Source: Perkinsus chesapeaki
Lineage: Eukaryota; Perkinsozoa; Perkinsida; Perkinsidae
Direction of reading: 5' to 3'
NCBI GenBank assembly: GCA_013115145.1
Contig: JAAPAO010000002.1
Location: 186,001-250,000 of the forward strand
Length of the DNA: 64,000 bases
In this document: piece after piece, positions 11,104 through 23,769 of the stretch
Position numbering within the stretch: the stretch's first letter is position 1
Layout of the letters: each line of letters begins with the position of its first letter
Notes under the pieces: generated by a model
The model's input: the letters and a program-made list of their open reading frames with translations, nothing else
Told to the model about the DNA's origin: nothing
Databases searched by the model: none
Position numbers and translations under genes: made by a program

Positions 11104-11674
11104 GCTGTGGAAAATAAAAAGAAGCTGAAGAAAGGTCTTACATATACGGGATGAAAATCCTCCTGAAGGTACCCTAATAACGATGACTTGTAATCCGGTA
11201 TCCGAAGCTAGTCTCCCTAGCCGGCCAGAGCTGCGGCCCCAGAGCTTTGCGCCAAGGGACACGCGATGATTCCACTGTGGAATGTCCCCGTACTAGTCTA
11301 TTCTGTCGTTATATGTAACACGATTAGAGACGGCCAGGAATAAGAAAGCCACAATTTGTGGCCCACAAACCGAAGTTGAAGATGCGTTACGCGTTCCTTC
11401 GGTGACACCGAGTTGGCGTAAATTCGCGAGTGTCGACATTGATAGCTATGCAAGGTAACGCGGTATATGTGTTGCAGAATGGATGGACCCCTCCACCAAA
11501 AAACAGAATAAGCTCTTAACTTAGAACGCAACGTAGTGGAATGAGAAATCGCATTGATCTCGGTTCATGGAAAAAGTCGGCCACTGCCAGACTACACACT
11601 CGATATGACTACACAGCTCACATCGTGACAAATAGGTCATGTATAAAGAAAATTTCTAACTGATAGGGACTATA
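11104..11674. other. Spacer upstream of dipeptidase copy 3
   Basis: About 570 bp between two minus-strand genes. It contains a pyrimidine-rich acceptor-like run ending in AG one base upstream of the dipeptidase ATG, and otherwise only short frames without domain support. Confidence 0.4.
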
Positions 11675-13200
11675 CTAGGGGAAGTGCCTGCTATATAGCA
11701 CTGGCTTCCATTCTGAGACCGACTCGATCCTCCTCGGTGGGCTCCAGCCATCCATTCTGCGAGAGTCTCGAGATTGCTCACGGTTACGGTACAACATGGG
11801 CTTCCAAGCTTTCAGCCGGTGTGGTTTCGCTATACCACTGTCAGGCAGCCGACCATGCGACCGTTCGACAAGCCGGACAGTCCTGTCGATCCGAGCGATC
11901 ATTGTATCCATCTTCGCCAGCAGAACATCGGGAGATCTTTCGCAATGACCGCGGAATCCGCATTTGGACACTTTCCTGATTCAAGAGGCGCGGGCCTACA
12001 AGCTGGGTTCAAAGTACTCGTTCCGGTTACCTGGGAGCTAACTCCTTCGTGTCCGGGAAAACAACATCGAGCATCTCTAGTTGATGACAGTTGGTGATCT
12101 CAGGTGCAGTAGAAATGGAGCACACCTAAGCACGCAGGCCGCAGCTGCATTTTTGGAGGGCGCCAAACTACCTCGTATTGTTCAACACTGTCGTTAAGTA
12201 GCGGCTCCTTCAGATCCATGGGTCCTGTGATTGGTGGACCCGAGTTCAGGATAGCCAATACTTCTGCAACAACGAACGGCTTTCCGCAGGAGCTCGCCTT
12301 CTACACGAGGCCTTACCCCGTTCTGCCCTGTGCCTTTCCGTAACATTCAAGGTAGGCTTCAAGTCCGTCACCACTTTCAGTATTCGGACAAGCTGCTCCT
12401 CTCGTACTCGTTGCGTTTCTCTGTCAAACAAAGTAGAAATGAATATGGGGTGTTGAAGCTCTATAGTACCGTGCTGTAGATAAAAGATGTTCAAGCTTTG
12501 TAACCTTATCAGCGAGCCTACAGTATTCTACGTAATTGTCGTCAACCTAATGGATACCCATTAGTTCATTGCATGTAGGAGATATACTGACTTCAGGGAT
12601 AAGCTGCCTACATCCATGCCTTAGTTTACTTTCTTCGAGCTTCTGCAGGAGCATTTCGTTTCGTATCCGCAACCTGACAGATGCTGTTGGTTAGTAGATG
12701 CCAAATTTAAGGGGCATCGGAGGGTGCTCAGGAGTCATGATGGGGAGCCGTACTGTAATCGAACCCGCTATCCCTATATAGTGTATTGGGAATTGCAATG
12801 TCACTGCAAGGAACTGCAGGCAGACGACACAGGCTGCCCTGAACTGGCAGCTGGCTTACTCGCCATTGTAGCGCTGCAGTGCCATGCACTCTCTCATTAT
12901 TTCATCACTGTCCATGCAGTACTCCTCTTCTGAACAGTCACTGCCAAACTTGGGTGTTGAAACCAGTCGTTTCAATTTCGCATCTGTCATCATCGAAAAT
13001 CCTTTCCGGGTCAACGGGCCGGAACAAGGAACACGTGGAAATAACGGGGATACTTTTGCCACAAAACATTTCTTACAGCCCTCTGGGAAAAGGTTCTCAA
13101 ATCTGTTACCCCTCTTACCGTTACGTTGGTCACAGAATAGGCCAGCACGCAAATCTTGAGAAGCAGCGTTAAGTAATTGCAAGACCTCTAAGTCGCTCAA
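11675..13200 (-). CDS. Coiled-coil protein of unknown function (7 exons)
   Basis: Exons: 13200-12860, 12673-12592, 12546-12470, 12420-12317, 12263-12172, 12125-12031, 11975-11675. All are GT-AG, all phases close, and the product is 363 aa. Residues 1-110 are Cys- and basic-rich (GCKKC, two further Cys). About residues 112-205 form a charged coiled coil with heptads such as LRIRNEMLLQKLEES, LADKVTKLEHLL and REEQLVRILKVV. Another short helix (LLAKMDTMIARIDRTVRLVE) follows near residue 290, and the tail is Arg-rich. I do not recognise a family. A structural or cytoskeleton-associated role would fit the coiled coil but is only inference. Confidence 0.6.
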
Positions 13201-13248
13201 GATTCATCAGTCTTCTTCATCGAATTGTACCGTCGACGTGCTTTTACA

Positions 13249-14046
13249 ATGGCTCTTCGAGGCGCTGCCTTACTTCGCCGTTCCAGATATCTTATGGAGC
13301 AGGTGAGCGTCTGTGCGCTTCGGGTATAGGTGTATCACCCTCTATCATAGTCTTTGGCTATTTTCGGCCTTTGGAGTCGCTTCGATCAGGTCCCTGATGT
13401 CTTTGCGACATTCGGGTGGGAGAGGCGTTTAACCGTTATCCACCACCCTGGTGTGATGGCTATCTCTAAGCTCCTAGATCAAAGAACCATCGTTAGACCA
13501 AGAGCGACCTTCAACCAGGTATGCCCCGGCAATGGTGTTCTTCAGTAACTACTGTACATCAGGAGCTCGTGGAAGAAATCGGAGATTATGATGAGGACCT
13601 CCAGAGGAAGGCTCAGGTGGGCGCTTCAGGTTAGAACGTCTTTTCACTCTTTTCTTTGAATAGGTTGCTCTTGACCACGGGCTGGCGATAGAGTGGCGCG
13701 TGCTCGATTTCATCGATGATGAGCTGCCTCGCCTTCTTGCCGAGAAAAAAGAGATTGAGAAGGCCCGAGAACAGGTACCCAAAGAGGCTAACTTCTGCTT
13801 TCATCTCTGCTTGCTGGACAGGTCATGAGCAAGGCACCCGGCGATTACACTCAACCCGTCTTCGACTCTACTGTGGTCGTCCCGACCCCGGCGAATCTTG
13901 GCCGTAACTACCCGACACTCAACGTGCCTGATGGAGATCCGACCGAGACCGCCCCTTTGAACGTCGGTGAGCAAGGCAAACCAGAGGTACACCCGTTAGC
14001 TCGATATTCAACACGTCAATTGCTTGATTCTCAGGTTACAGCATAA
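13249..14046 (+). CDS. Probable mitochondrial protein, unknown (6 exons)
   Basis: Exons: 13249-13302, 13351-13518, 13563-13616, 13664-13774, 13822-13986, 14035-14046. Every intron is phase 0 and the product is 187 aa. The N-terminus MALRGAALLRRSRYLMEQ is Arg-rich without acidic residues, like a mitochondrial presequence. The middle has an acidic helical stretch (ELVEEIGDYDEDLQRKAQ), the C-terminal third is Pro/Thr-rich, and the protein ends GKPEVTA. The last exon holds only 12 nt (Val-Thr-Ala-stop). It starts 48 bp from the divergent coiled-coil gene, so the two may share a promoter region. A lineage-specific subunit of a mitochondrial complex is possible but unproven. Confidence 0.55.
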
Positions 14047-14349
14047 AGATGAACACTTTTCACATTTGATATCCCAATCGTACAGGCCGTGCCTATATGG
14101 CTAGGCCAATATAAGATGAAGGTTCAGTAGAATTTTGACAGTGGCGCTGGATGGACTTTTGCCTTATTTGTTAATAAATCGCAGAGTTGCGTTGGGGAGT
14201 AGTATCAAATATCCAGAAGCATAAGGCCAGTCGATTACCCTCCGTTCAGAAAGGATAGGAAAGTACGCTTCGGCGGTTGTCTAGTCGACCCAGTAGGCTA
14301 CGCGCGAGCGTTATTGGGAATCGGGATGCGCTGACAGTTTGAGTTTTAA
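14047..14349. other. Spacer before the TBC gene
   Basis: About 300 bp between two plus-strand genes. I see no coding or RNA signal. Confidence 0.4.
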
Positions 14350-16522
14350 ATGAGTTTGAGTTTGCAGCGGAGCAAGCGTCAGTCGAATGTGTCCTCCAGC
14401 TCGCAGTCACCCACACCAGGATCAGCTCAGCGTCGAGGAGGGAGTTCTGGCGGTCTCTTTAGCAGACTGGGGAACTACTTGACCGGTGGGGCTAGCAGCC
14501 ACCATTTAGCAGCGGAAGCCACTGCCAGTCGGCCCGCCAAGATGCTGACCCGCTCGGGCACGGGCTCGCTGGTAAGTGATATTGGTGTGCTCTTGAAAAC
14601 TGCTATTGCTCAGGCGTTCCCATCAGACTCTGAGATGGGCAGCAAATTGCCGTCTGCTGGAAGCAATCCGGTCAGGGTAGTACTCGGGGGTTATGAGGGC
14701 GAAAGCCATGGGAGTTTGATGCAGATATCGAAACTACGGCGTTTGATGGATAGCGACCAGGTGGATCTGGATGAGCTCAAGAAGCTCCTGTGGTCGGGCT
14801 GCCCCTTTGACTCTGATTTTGATGTACTATACAGGACATTACTGCGCATCTTGTTTCCGGGGTATGTTTTGTACCCTTCAAAAGGTACGAGTGAAAGCGT
14901 GGAAACTAGCATTAGGATATTTGCCGCCCAGGAAAGACCGGCAGAAAAGTACAATAGAACGCAAAAGGCGAGAGTATAAGGTACAGCGGAGGAGCTACGC
15001 ATATGCCCTGTGGATCTCCAATACTTAGACTTTAACAAAAGAGTTTGCTGACATGTTTTCATTGTCTACGGATGACATGCAACCTGCCTCGGCGACTGCG
15101 GCACAGCAACAGCAGTACGCATCTTTGCGGCAAATACGGGTAATGTAGGCCGAGCAGGCAGGTTAGTAGAGACCCTTGGCGCTGGATAGGCTAGCTCTCG
15201 CGAGTCACGTGGTTGGAGAATTCGTTTTCAGGTGGATATACCTCGAACGTTCTCAGAGCTGGACATTTTCTCATCTGAGCGGATACAGAAGATGATGGAA
15301 CGCATATTATATATCTGGGCAGTTCGGAACCCGGCATCTGGCTACGTACAGGTAGCTCTTCGAGGCTCTCCTTTACTCTTGATGCTACTCTGATCGATGT
15401 TACATAAGCACTAGTCGTAGTTATATTCGCAGTACCTGTAGGCTTTGCGAATCACTTGACGCGTGTGAGCGTATGTTTTGTATTTTTTCAGGGTATCAAT
15501 GATTTGCTCACGCCGTTCGTCGTGATACTACTCCAAGCCAAGGTCGGGATGCCAATAAAAGATATAGAAGTTGATGATGAGAAAATACTGAGCGACGCTG
15601 ACCTCGCGGAGGTTGAGTCGGACGCGTACTGGATGCTCTCACGGGTATCTGCTGAGGCTCCATGACGGAAGGTCACAGTTCGGCGCTGTTAGGTACTATC
15701 GGACATACAAGATCACTACACCTTTGGGCAGCCGGGTATACAGCGTTTGATTTTGCGGTTGAAGGACATTGTCAAACGCGTTGACGAGAAGTTAGCCCAC
15801 CACTTGGAGGATGAGATGGTAGTGCCATCATTCCAAGGGCTCCCCGGACAGGTTTCCCTTTTTAGATTGACTACTTACAAATAGCGTTCCGATGGTTCAA
15901 CTGCTTGATGCTTCGAGAGCTGCCGTTACAATGTGAGAGAGGATCCTCCTAAGCAACAACCTTTCCTGTTATGACTTCGCTAACCCGAGCACATTTACTG
16001 TGAAAAATTCTTTGAATTCAAAAGATTTAAATTGGGCATGACAAAATCATATTTCCACGAAGTGGTTTATTTTTGTAATTGGGGTCTTTTTTCACCGTTT
16101 GACCTGAAACTTGTTGACTTGGTATGTTAGCAATATTCGGAAGAGGATGATTATTTCTTAAGTGTCTACTAGACTACTGCCGCTCTCCACGTTACTGTAG
16201 GCACTCTGCGGCTGTGGGACACATGCATAGCTGAAAATGATGGGTTTTCAACTTACATGGTTTACATATGCGCAGCCTTCCTAGTCCATTGGGGACCGCA
16301 GCTGGAGCAGATGGATTTCTCAGAGATCATGCTATTCGTAGGGCATGCTTAGTGCGCCGAAGATACACTTTTCTCTATTTCCAGTTCCAAAAGGCGCCGA
16401 CTTCGCGATGGACAGAAGCCGACATTGAGACGCTGCTGGCTGAAGCTTTCGTTCTGAAGTCGTTGTTCGATAATGCACCAAGTCATCTCCAAAATCAGGA
16501 CTCCACGATTAATCCTGTATAA
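14350..16522 (+). CDS. TBC1D22: TBC1D22-type Rab GTPase-activating protein (9 exons)
   Basis: Exons: 14350-14823, 14885-14980, 15029-15139, 15232-15351, 15492-15644, 15693-15818, 15866-15932, 16201-16337, 16385-16522. The product is 473 aa. A Ser-rich N-terminal region of about 120 residues precedes a TBC domain with the TBC1D22 signature: KKLLWSG, WKLALGYLPP, the arginine finger in VDIPRTFSELD, the glutamine finger in ASGYVQGINDL, DHYTFGQPGIQ, YLQIAFRWFNCLMLRELPL, LRLWDT and FDNAPSHL. Both catalytic fingers are present, so it should stimulate GTP hydrolysis on a Rab, probably at the Golgi. Intron 7 (15933-16200) is about 270 nt and A/T-rich, far longer than its neighbours. Confidence 0.92.
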
Positions 16523-17061
16523 TAGATGCATTTCATCGACAGTTCAAGTTAGTAGCTTGAAGTAGTTACCATTGTGTTTGAGGGACTACCGCAGTCGTGG
16601 TTATTATGACCTTCTCGATAGTCCATATCACTGTTATATACTTTAACCATTCATTCCGTTACGGAGCTCCGTTCTTTAGTAGTCAATTCGGCCACGAGGT
16701 ATTCCAGGAGTACAAGAGTAACCTGTTCCTGAGGGGGTGATAGATGAGCATGCTATTGGCTGATCTGTTTTGGGTGCGACTGAAAAATGCCCCCTACACC
16801 GCCGAGAAGTGCCAGTCGGACAGGCTGGTCCGTGTCGGTTGCTCCTTCAAGGTCCTTTGGAGAGGGTACGAACTGTACTGTTCAAATCCGAGGCTGTACT
16901 TGCATAACTTTTTTCAGAATCTGCTAATGAGGATTTCGGACTTGTAGACGCTTTCACGGGACTAGACGATACTGACACGCTCGCCTCCGAAACCGCAGCC
17001 GTAACATAATAATGCCTCTTACTTGCTTGCTATCAAGAGTTTAAAGTTTCAGGGTGATGCT
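16523..17061 (+). other. Spacer with an unresolved small frame
   Basis: A 67-codon frame at 16744-16947 (MSMLLADLFWVRL...) and, in another frame, a segment after a TTTTTTCAG acceptor near 16917 encoding ESANEDFGLVDAF and an acidic tail to a TAA may be pieces of a short gene. I could not join them with consistent phases. They could also be upstream exons of the channel gene. Confidence 0.25.
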
Positions 17062-20000
17062 ATGGTCCGTCGGAGACTCCGAGTGAGAACAACAAGCATT
17101 CCTGGTGGTCGGGTACTACCATTTATCACTTGAAACTCCGGCACACTTACAAATATAGATTGACGTATCCGCTTTAAGACAACCACAAGGGGATCGCGCG
17201 AGTCTAGGCCAGGCTGCCACTTTGAATGGTAGCACAATGCGGTACGCCAATAGCAGTATGTTACTGGTAAACCCATTATTGCCTTCGCTGGACAGAGCAG
17301 ACTCCCTCAGGCACGCAGTAATGTCCTGCAAGTAGAAGTCTATGGGGGTCAGTGGGTAACGAATGAGTGATCTACAGATGCAGATACTTCTGTCAGAATA
17401 TTCCTCTCCCTTCTGCTAGCGCAGTGGTGCAGTTCGTGGTCGTCGCGGTCTGCATCACCTCACAGTTTATTCTCTTCGATGACAGTGTGTACGGACAGCT
17501 CGCAGTGTGGTATTCATGATTGTCCGCAGTTACCAGCTGCTTATGCTAGCCGTGTGTTTGGGCGTCCAGGCTGTGATGCTCTTCTTCTTACACAGTGTTC
17601 TCCACTTGCGACAACAAGCTGCTGCCAGGTGCTCATCTGTGGATGCTCACAATCCATCTTATACTGGGGTTGTTAAGATACTCGACTCTGCACGGTATCG
17701 GAAAAGAGCAGGAACATTTTGGACGACCAAAAAGTAAAGTTATTAGTAGAGCTCTGCACGCCGTATGTTTCAGTTCGTGGCCAAAAAGCCTCTTCGCGAC
17801 GATACTACGTAAGCTCAGTCGGCAAATAGTGTGATTTGCTCTCTGTAATTGTCAGGACCCTCCGCGCTCGAGATCCCAGCAGTGGAATCCCTTCTTTGAG
17901 GGGCATGGTCCGCCCTTCTCGGCAGTCTGTATTATTACAATTGCTTGATTCTTAGCTGACTCTTTCCGAACACTTGGTGGTAGCAACTGGCGAGGTATTT
18001 GGTCCGAGTTTATGTCCCTTGTTACTTCTGGGAATTTGATAGAGATACTGAGTGTACTGGACCACACGTGTACCTCTCTAAGAATCCCCTGCTGGTTCTC
18101 AGGCGTTGGTAGAGTCTAAGGCCTTCCTGTTACAGCGGCTTCTCATTACAGTGTGCTGGTGCGCTCTTTACGTGCAGTTCACGAAGTATCTTTATAGGGA
18201 TGAGGTGCCTCCTGCTACCATTATACTCCATATCCACCTTGTTTTGCTGCAGGTATGTGATCGCGATAGTTATGAGACCACCTTTATTCATGACTTAATA
18301 GGCTACGAATGGAGATGCAAGTGGCTGACAGACAAGGTAGCGGAGTCGTCTTGCTTGAGTAGGTCTATTGCAGATACCAGCTTGGCATACACCCGTCGAG
18401 AGGGTTTTCTTATGGATTGTCAACATGGACTTCTGCTTATCACTGATTACTGCCAGGGAGAAGATCAAATGGATGAAGGTTTGTTGTTTTACTTCGAAGG
18501 ATTTCGGAGGTCATCTTGTAGCGCCTTTCCACGGTTCTGGACATTTTCACCATGCCCCCATTCATGCTTTTAGTGCAGTGGGGTCTCGCGATCAACCCTG
18601 AGGATTATCTATCACTGTGAGCTCCTCATCTAGCTCTACTCCAACGTTTTCGAGAATAATGACAGGTATGGCTACATGAGGTTTATGCGTCTCTATGGAC
18701 TCCACCGCACTCTGGCAAGAATAGCAACTTCAACCTCCAAGATTACTCTCAAGATCGTCTCGATCTCCCTCGGCGTGCTAGGCATTATTTTCACCTTCTC
18801 TGGTGCTATGTTCAATGAAGAAGCCCCAGCTGGAGTCAAAGGATCGGAGTTCGACTCGTACCTCCACATGAGCCTCTCTTATCCCAGCAATGTGGTTCAG
18901 ATTCGCAGACTATGTATACTTCTTCGTCGTCACGCTGTCCACTGTCGGCTACGGTGATTTCGCCCCAGGTAAGGTGCCGCCAGTAGCCATTGGTCGACAG
19001 CAGGCTTGCCGAATGCGTGACCCACCAGTGTGCAATCCTTAGTAACTGGTTTTGGCCGTCTACTATGTATTAATGCAATCGGTATAGTGGTTATATTTAT
19101 TCCTGCCCAAATTCGTGAACTAGGATACCTAATACGTCAGCCTCGAGGACAGATAGGTAATCCAGATAGCGCTTCCGGAAATCCGAACCGTGGGGCAGGC
19201 TGTCTACCGTAGGTGTTATCCCATCGCGGAAGACCCTGGGTGTCGACGGCAAGTTCGTGCTTGTACTAGCCGGAGGGCTTTCTGCTGACGAGCTGGACAC
19301 GTTTATTTGGGAGCTTGCGCATGGCCGTAGGCGGAGCGCTCTCTTTCTCTCGCGAGACCCAGATGGCAATGATTGACCGGCCAGATACGCTTTATTGTCA
19401 TCACGTCGTAGTTTATACAACAACACCTGTTAAGGAATTTGAAGAGGTCGTCCTGGATTCCTTGTCAAAGTTTGGTAGCTCTCCACTTTACGACACTCAT
19501 TACCTCGGTCTCAGGAATACGCTTATGCATCAAGGCAGGGGACACTGCCAGCGGTGTATCGCAAGAGTTGTGCAAGCTTCGCTGGAATGCTGTTGGTGCA
19601 GTTTTCGTTCTAAGCGATCGCCGTTGTGGTAGAGAGGACTCCCAAGTCAGTCTGGCGACACAGTACGTCGCATATTGTGAGATACTGCTTTTAGAATGCG
19701 ACCCCTCCAACTGCCGAAAAGGTCGCGGAAGATTATCGAAGCGTTGTGAGATGTCTACATGCTCGGAAGTTCTGGAATCAAATGTTCGCCCTTTCTTGTC
19801 ATCTCTTAACAGCGAGTAGGATTGCATCCTTCTGCTCTTGCAATGTAGCGGGGTATTACTGAGGACAATTTTCAGCCGCATCTAGGCAAATCCTAGATAT
19901 GGGAGCCGAGCAGGTGACCAGTAGGCACGATCTCATGCTGAAAATAATGGCTAAGAACTGTTGTGGATGCCCTGGGTGAGGCAAACATTTCCCGACTAAG

Positions 20001-23000
20001 TGTCAATGGATTTTCAGGTTTACCACGCTGTTCTGCAACCTATTCAAGTCTCTTGCTCTCCCAGTAGGGGTGCCATCCCACAAGGTGCTAAGCGAACTAC
20101 CGTGGGTAGTTAAGTGGCAAAAGTCCGTAGCTATAAGCCGCTTGTTCATTCCTTTCCGGTGTAGTATTGTAGGACTCAGGTATGAGGCGGACATTCGAGC
20201 CAATGTTCCAGGCAAACCCCTCCGGTCACCATTGTTCCCAGGCTTCAAAGAGTGAGTTCACTTGCAGTATACTGTGCTACAAACGAAACTCGAGGTATCT
20301 CCACGGTGCATTCATGTGTGTTTATCGCATAAATTGCCCGCCGTTTGTGGTCATGGCTATGCAGTCCTATAAGTACGAGGAGCTGGTTCTGCTTATGGCC
20401 GAGTTTTCACGGGTTTGTGTGCTCGGGATTGACCGGATGAACTCCGGAGGTTATTCCCAGAACTCCGCTCTGCAGTTACCAGTCTCCGTTTAGGGCAAAT
20501 GTTACTTAATCCTCTTGGCTATGAACCAAGGACCACTGATGGACTGATCATTCTCACATCAAGCGCGAAGAAGGCGATTGAGATCCAGGCGTGGGGTGAG
20601 CATAGAGGCCATCTGCTCAGCCATAAACCTCAAATACAAACATAATACTGGATTTAGAAAGTCCTCCTTGGAGCGAGTTAGATCGAGACCGAATTAGACT
20701 ATTCCTACCGGCTTTCGCTCGTCGGCAACAGACAGGCGATAACGTGACAGGGTAGCTCTTCTCCTCGCTCTCTACTCAAAAGGGTGTATGGCTACTTTCA
20801 GCGGGTCGGGCAGCCGAATATTGCGCAACAGCACCCTTGAATCTGATGAAGTAAGTGATTAGTGTACTAGAAGGGTAGAATTCCGTTTGTTATCAGGCTC
20901 GCTCACGATCTCCGGAGAGGCATCATTCGGACACGGCTAGCCTTCGTAAGCGTGCGGTGGGGGTTCTCGGTATGCATCCCTCAGGTGGGAACCGAAACCT
21001 CGTACTCGAGACTGGTAGAGATGGCCCTATTCGATTCCCGTAAGCATACTGGAACATCGTGTTCCATCCTGAATTGACATCTCTTAGGATCCCAGGGGTA
21101 CCTGAAAGCGTCTCTGAAGCCTCAGAGGCAGAGACTGAAGGGAAAACAAGAAGACGATCGGTGAGAGGGTCGAGAGGCGTTCCAAAAATTTTCGCCTTCA
21201 TGCAGGCTAGCGCGGGAGCTGCAGTCACAAGGGATATGACAGAACGGCTCTCTGAAATGGGTGAACGAGATGACATGTCTTTACTGAGGAACTCCATGTT
21301 GCTGCAGGTCTTATGGATGACCATCCCGGCGCTTCTAGAGGCACCAACAAGATGAGGGGTATATTGAGCGATTTTTTGCCAAGTTTCCCGATCGTGTTGT
21401 AGGCCTTGTGAGGCAGAATACAGTCTTCACTACAGGCAGGAGAGCAATGAAGGCCGTCAGGTCGATTGGGAGCGTAAGTGATGCTTTTGACCAGTGTTCG
21501 AGTACGCATCAGATATTTGGTTCATCACCACACTCTACTTCGGGATCATCATCCAGACGACCCTCGCGACCAGACGGTGGGTGGAGTCGACATTGGCTAA
21601 GCGCAAGTCAGCTCGATTTTCTCAGGTGGTATATCGCCCTCTAGAGCCTTCCGAAGTGAGTTCCGCGTACTAGGCGGGAGCAGCAACCTTTCAGGCTCTA
21701 TCGTTAAGCAGTCGCGGGACGGTCAATCTACGGGCCCATTCCCCTCCCGAGCGTCCATTGACAGAAGTTCTGGTGGAGGGGATCGTGCGGGGGATAGCGA
21801 CCCTAGAAGAAGTGTAATTTCGCTTGCGTTTATTACGAGGATTCGATACCGTATTTCAGTTCGTTATGGGCGCCACCAGACTGAGATTGCAGCCTACCGC
21901 GAAGGTTGACGAATCACGTATTATTTTCGATGACTTCCTTTTGGCATTTCCCGAGCTGTCCGACTCGCCGGAGTTCCGAGCAGGAAAAAGTCGAGAGTAC
22001 GCATTACAGATGACCAGCATCTACCTGAACTATCCCTGCTCAGTCCCTGGCGGAACACGTCTGAGGCTTCTAACCCTTCAGTATTGCCTACGAAAAGGCC
22101 GAGCTTTGTCGTTGTAGTCGGTTGGCCCAGCGGCCTGCCATCGTTCCTAAGAATACTCTTCAGTAACTTGAGCCCGTATCCTACATGATGCTGAATTCGC
22201 TTTAGATAGCAAAAAGGGTTCCAACCTGAGATGTGTGGTTTTATCTCCGACGCCGGGCGGAGGAGCTACAGGAGAGATTTACGAATTCGCGGGAAAAGTT
22301 GCCTGGGTGAAGCGCAGCATAAGCATCAACACTGTCAAGCGGAGTTTATTTAGGTTGTAGGCAGCCCCACGTCGCGCGAGGATCTCGCCCGTGCCGGCGT
22401 TGGAGCTGCTGATGTAGTCGTTGTTCTCACCAGCCTCTCGTGCTCGAATAATCGCCATGGTAGATGAAGCGGAGACTGCGTAAAAATGATATGGCAACGA
22501 GGTTATTTTGTCAGATTGCCCTTTGATGACAGATTCTAAAGGAGCCAGTATTGTCTTTGTGTAGGGGTCTTGTAGCCTCTATCTCAGGCACAAGCAAGTA
22601 CTCCACACCTCAAGACTTCATCTCAGTGCTCACTACACATGAAATAAGACACGTTAAAGACAAAGTGAAGTAGGGGAGCACTGTTCCAATATGGATCAGC
22701 AGCTCTTCTCGGACAGGAGCTCCGGGCGGTGTAGCTCCGAGAACTTGGATGCGAGTCTAGACGGCACGGCGAGGCGATGCTCGGTCGCGTCAATGTTCAG
22801 CGAAGACGGTACTGAGAAGGTTAGAGTTAGCCGCGTAAGAAGTTCCATGGCTCTGGCAATTTCGGCACGGCCTTCCATCTCAGTCGATAATAACATGCTT
22901 ACACGACGTCACATCTTTGCCATTCGTGGACAAGAGTACATGGTGGCCTTCCGACGGGGTCAAGTAATTTTTTGCATGCCGACCATTGCTACGATTTTCT

Positions 23001-23769
23001 TCAGGAGCAATCTTTTTCACCTGGACTCTCCCGAGTTTGCCATGGGAAACGTGGTTTCCGAATCCATTCTATTTCCAGCTATCTGCAGGTATCCTTGGCG
23101 GCATTTCCACGTTGTGTTATGCATATTCGGCAGGTCGCCAGTTCTTTCTGACATACTCGTCGACGCTGAAATCCTCGCGTCTCTTATGATCGACGGAGGT
23201 ATGGCAGTGTGAGCGAACCCATAAGCCCTTCATCAGGGAAGGATTTCTACGGCGACCAACCGAGCAGGGAAATCCAACCTTGCGTCGAGTTAGTCGAGAT
23301 CAGCGAAACCTGGATCAACGAGCGTCTTGTGAGCGAACGCCATCATTTGAGCGGAAGCCCAACTTTTCAGGAAGCATTCTTCGCCAAGAACAATATACCG
23401 CGCGAAACGCGCGAGCAAATCATTGCAACGAGCGACCCACTGCGAGCTGCAGGAGCGACCTTTGGTGACCTCCTGAAACACCTGGTTAGCGGCGGGTAAT
23501 CACGGCAATGCCGCATAGTATTATTGGTAGCATCAGATGCGTACCCCTCGGGTTATATCGGAATCAACCTCACGGCGCCAAGGATCTGCCGTTAGTGGGC
23601 GATCCAAATTCAGCGAGGTCTGTCAATCCAGAGTGAGTCTCGGCCTATTGACTACGTGGAACCGAGTTACTTCAGATCATACGTGTTCACATTCCCACCG
23701 ATGTCCACAATATTAAATTCGGATGATCGAGTGTTTATCATTACATGTCCATCCAAGTTTCATGAATAG
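17062..23769 (+). CDS. Slo/BK-type potassium channel with RCK domains (many exons, 5' end uncertain)
   Basis: The pore exon 18901-18968 encodes FADYVYFFVVTLSTVGYGDF, with the K+ selectivity filter TVGYGD at 18941-18958. It is preceded by an S4-S5 segment (RFMRLYGLHRTLARIATS) ending at 18857 and followed by S6 from 19043 (FGRLLCINAIGIVVIFIP, then AQIRELGYLI). RCK1 elements follow: KFVLVLAGGLSADELDTFIW, LRWNAVGAVFVLSDRR, then LLNPLGYEPRTTDGLIILTS as in Slo before the RCK1-RCK2 linker. The C-terminal Slo elements are FAMGNVVSESILFP, FGDLLKHL, VPLGLYR and SYVFTFPP. BK channels pass K+ across membranes and are gated by voltage and Ca2+. The region 17.06-18.6 kb holds hydrophobic exons (S0-S3) that I could not phase. 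The ATG at 17062 is a guess, and one junction near 23090-23210 is ambiguous. Confidence 0.8.

Noticed and set aside
11101-11262. Longer start of dipeptidase copy 3 at 11262
   Set aside because: The extra 53 residues lack conservation, contain an acceptor-like site and would bury the signal peptide.
12674-12852. B-box-like GGTTCGATTAC in an intron of the coiled-coil gene, as a possible tRNA
   Set aside because: The flanking bases do not form a T-arm stem and no cloverleaf can be drawn.
23190-23215. Frameshift in the channel gene near GGAGGTATGGCAG
   Set aside because: Skipping from the donor at about 23088 to the acceptor at about 23210 keeps the frame, so alternative splicing explains it without a frameshift.
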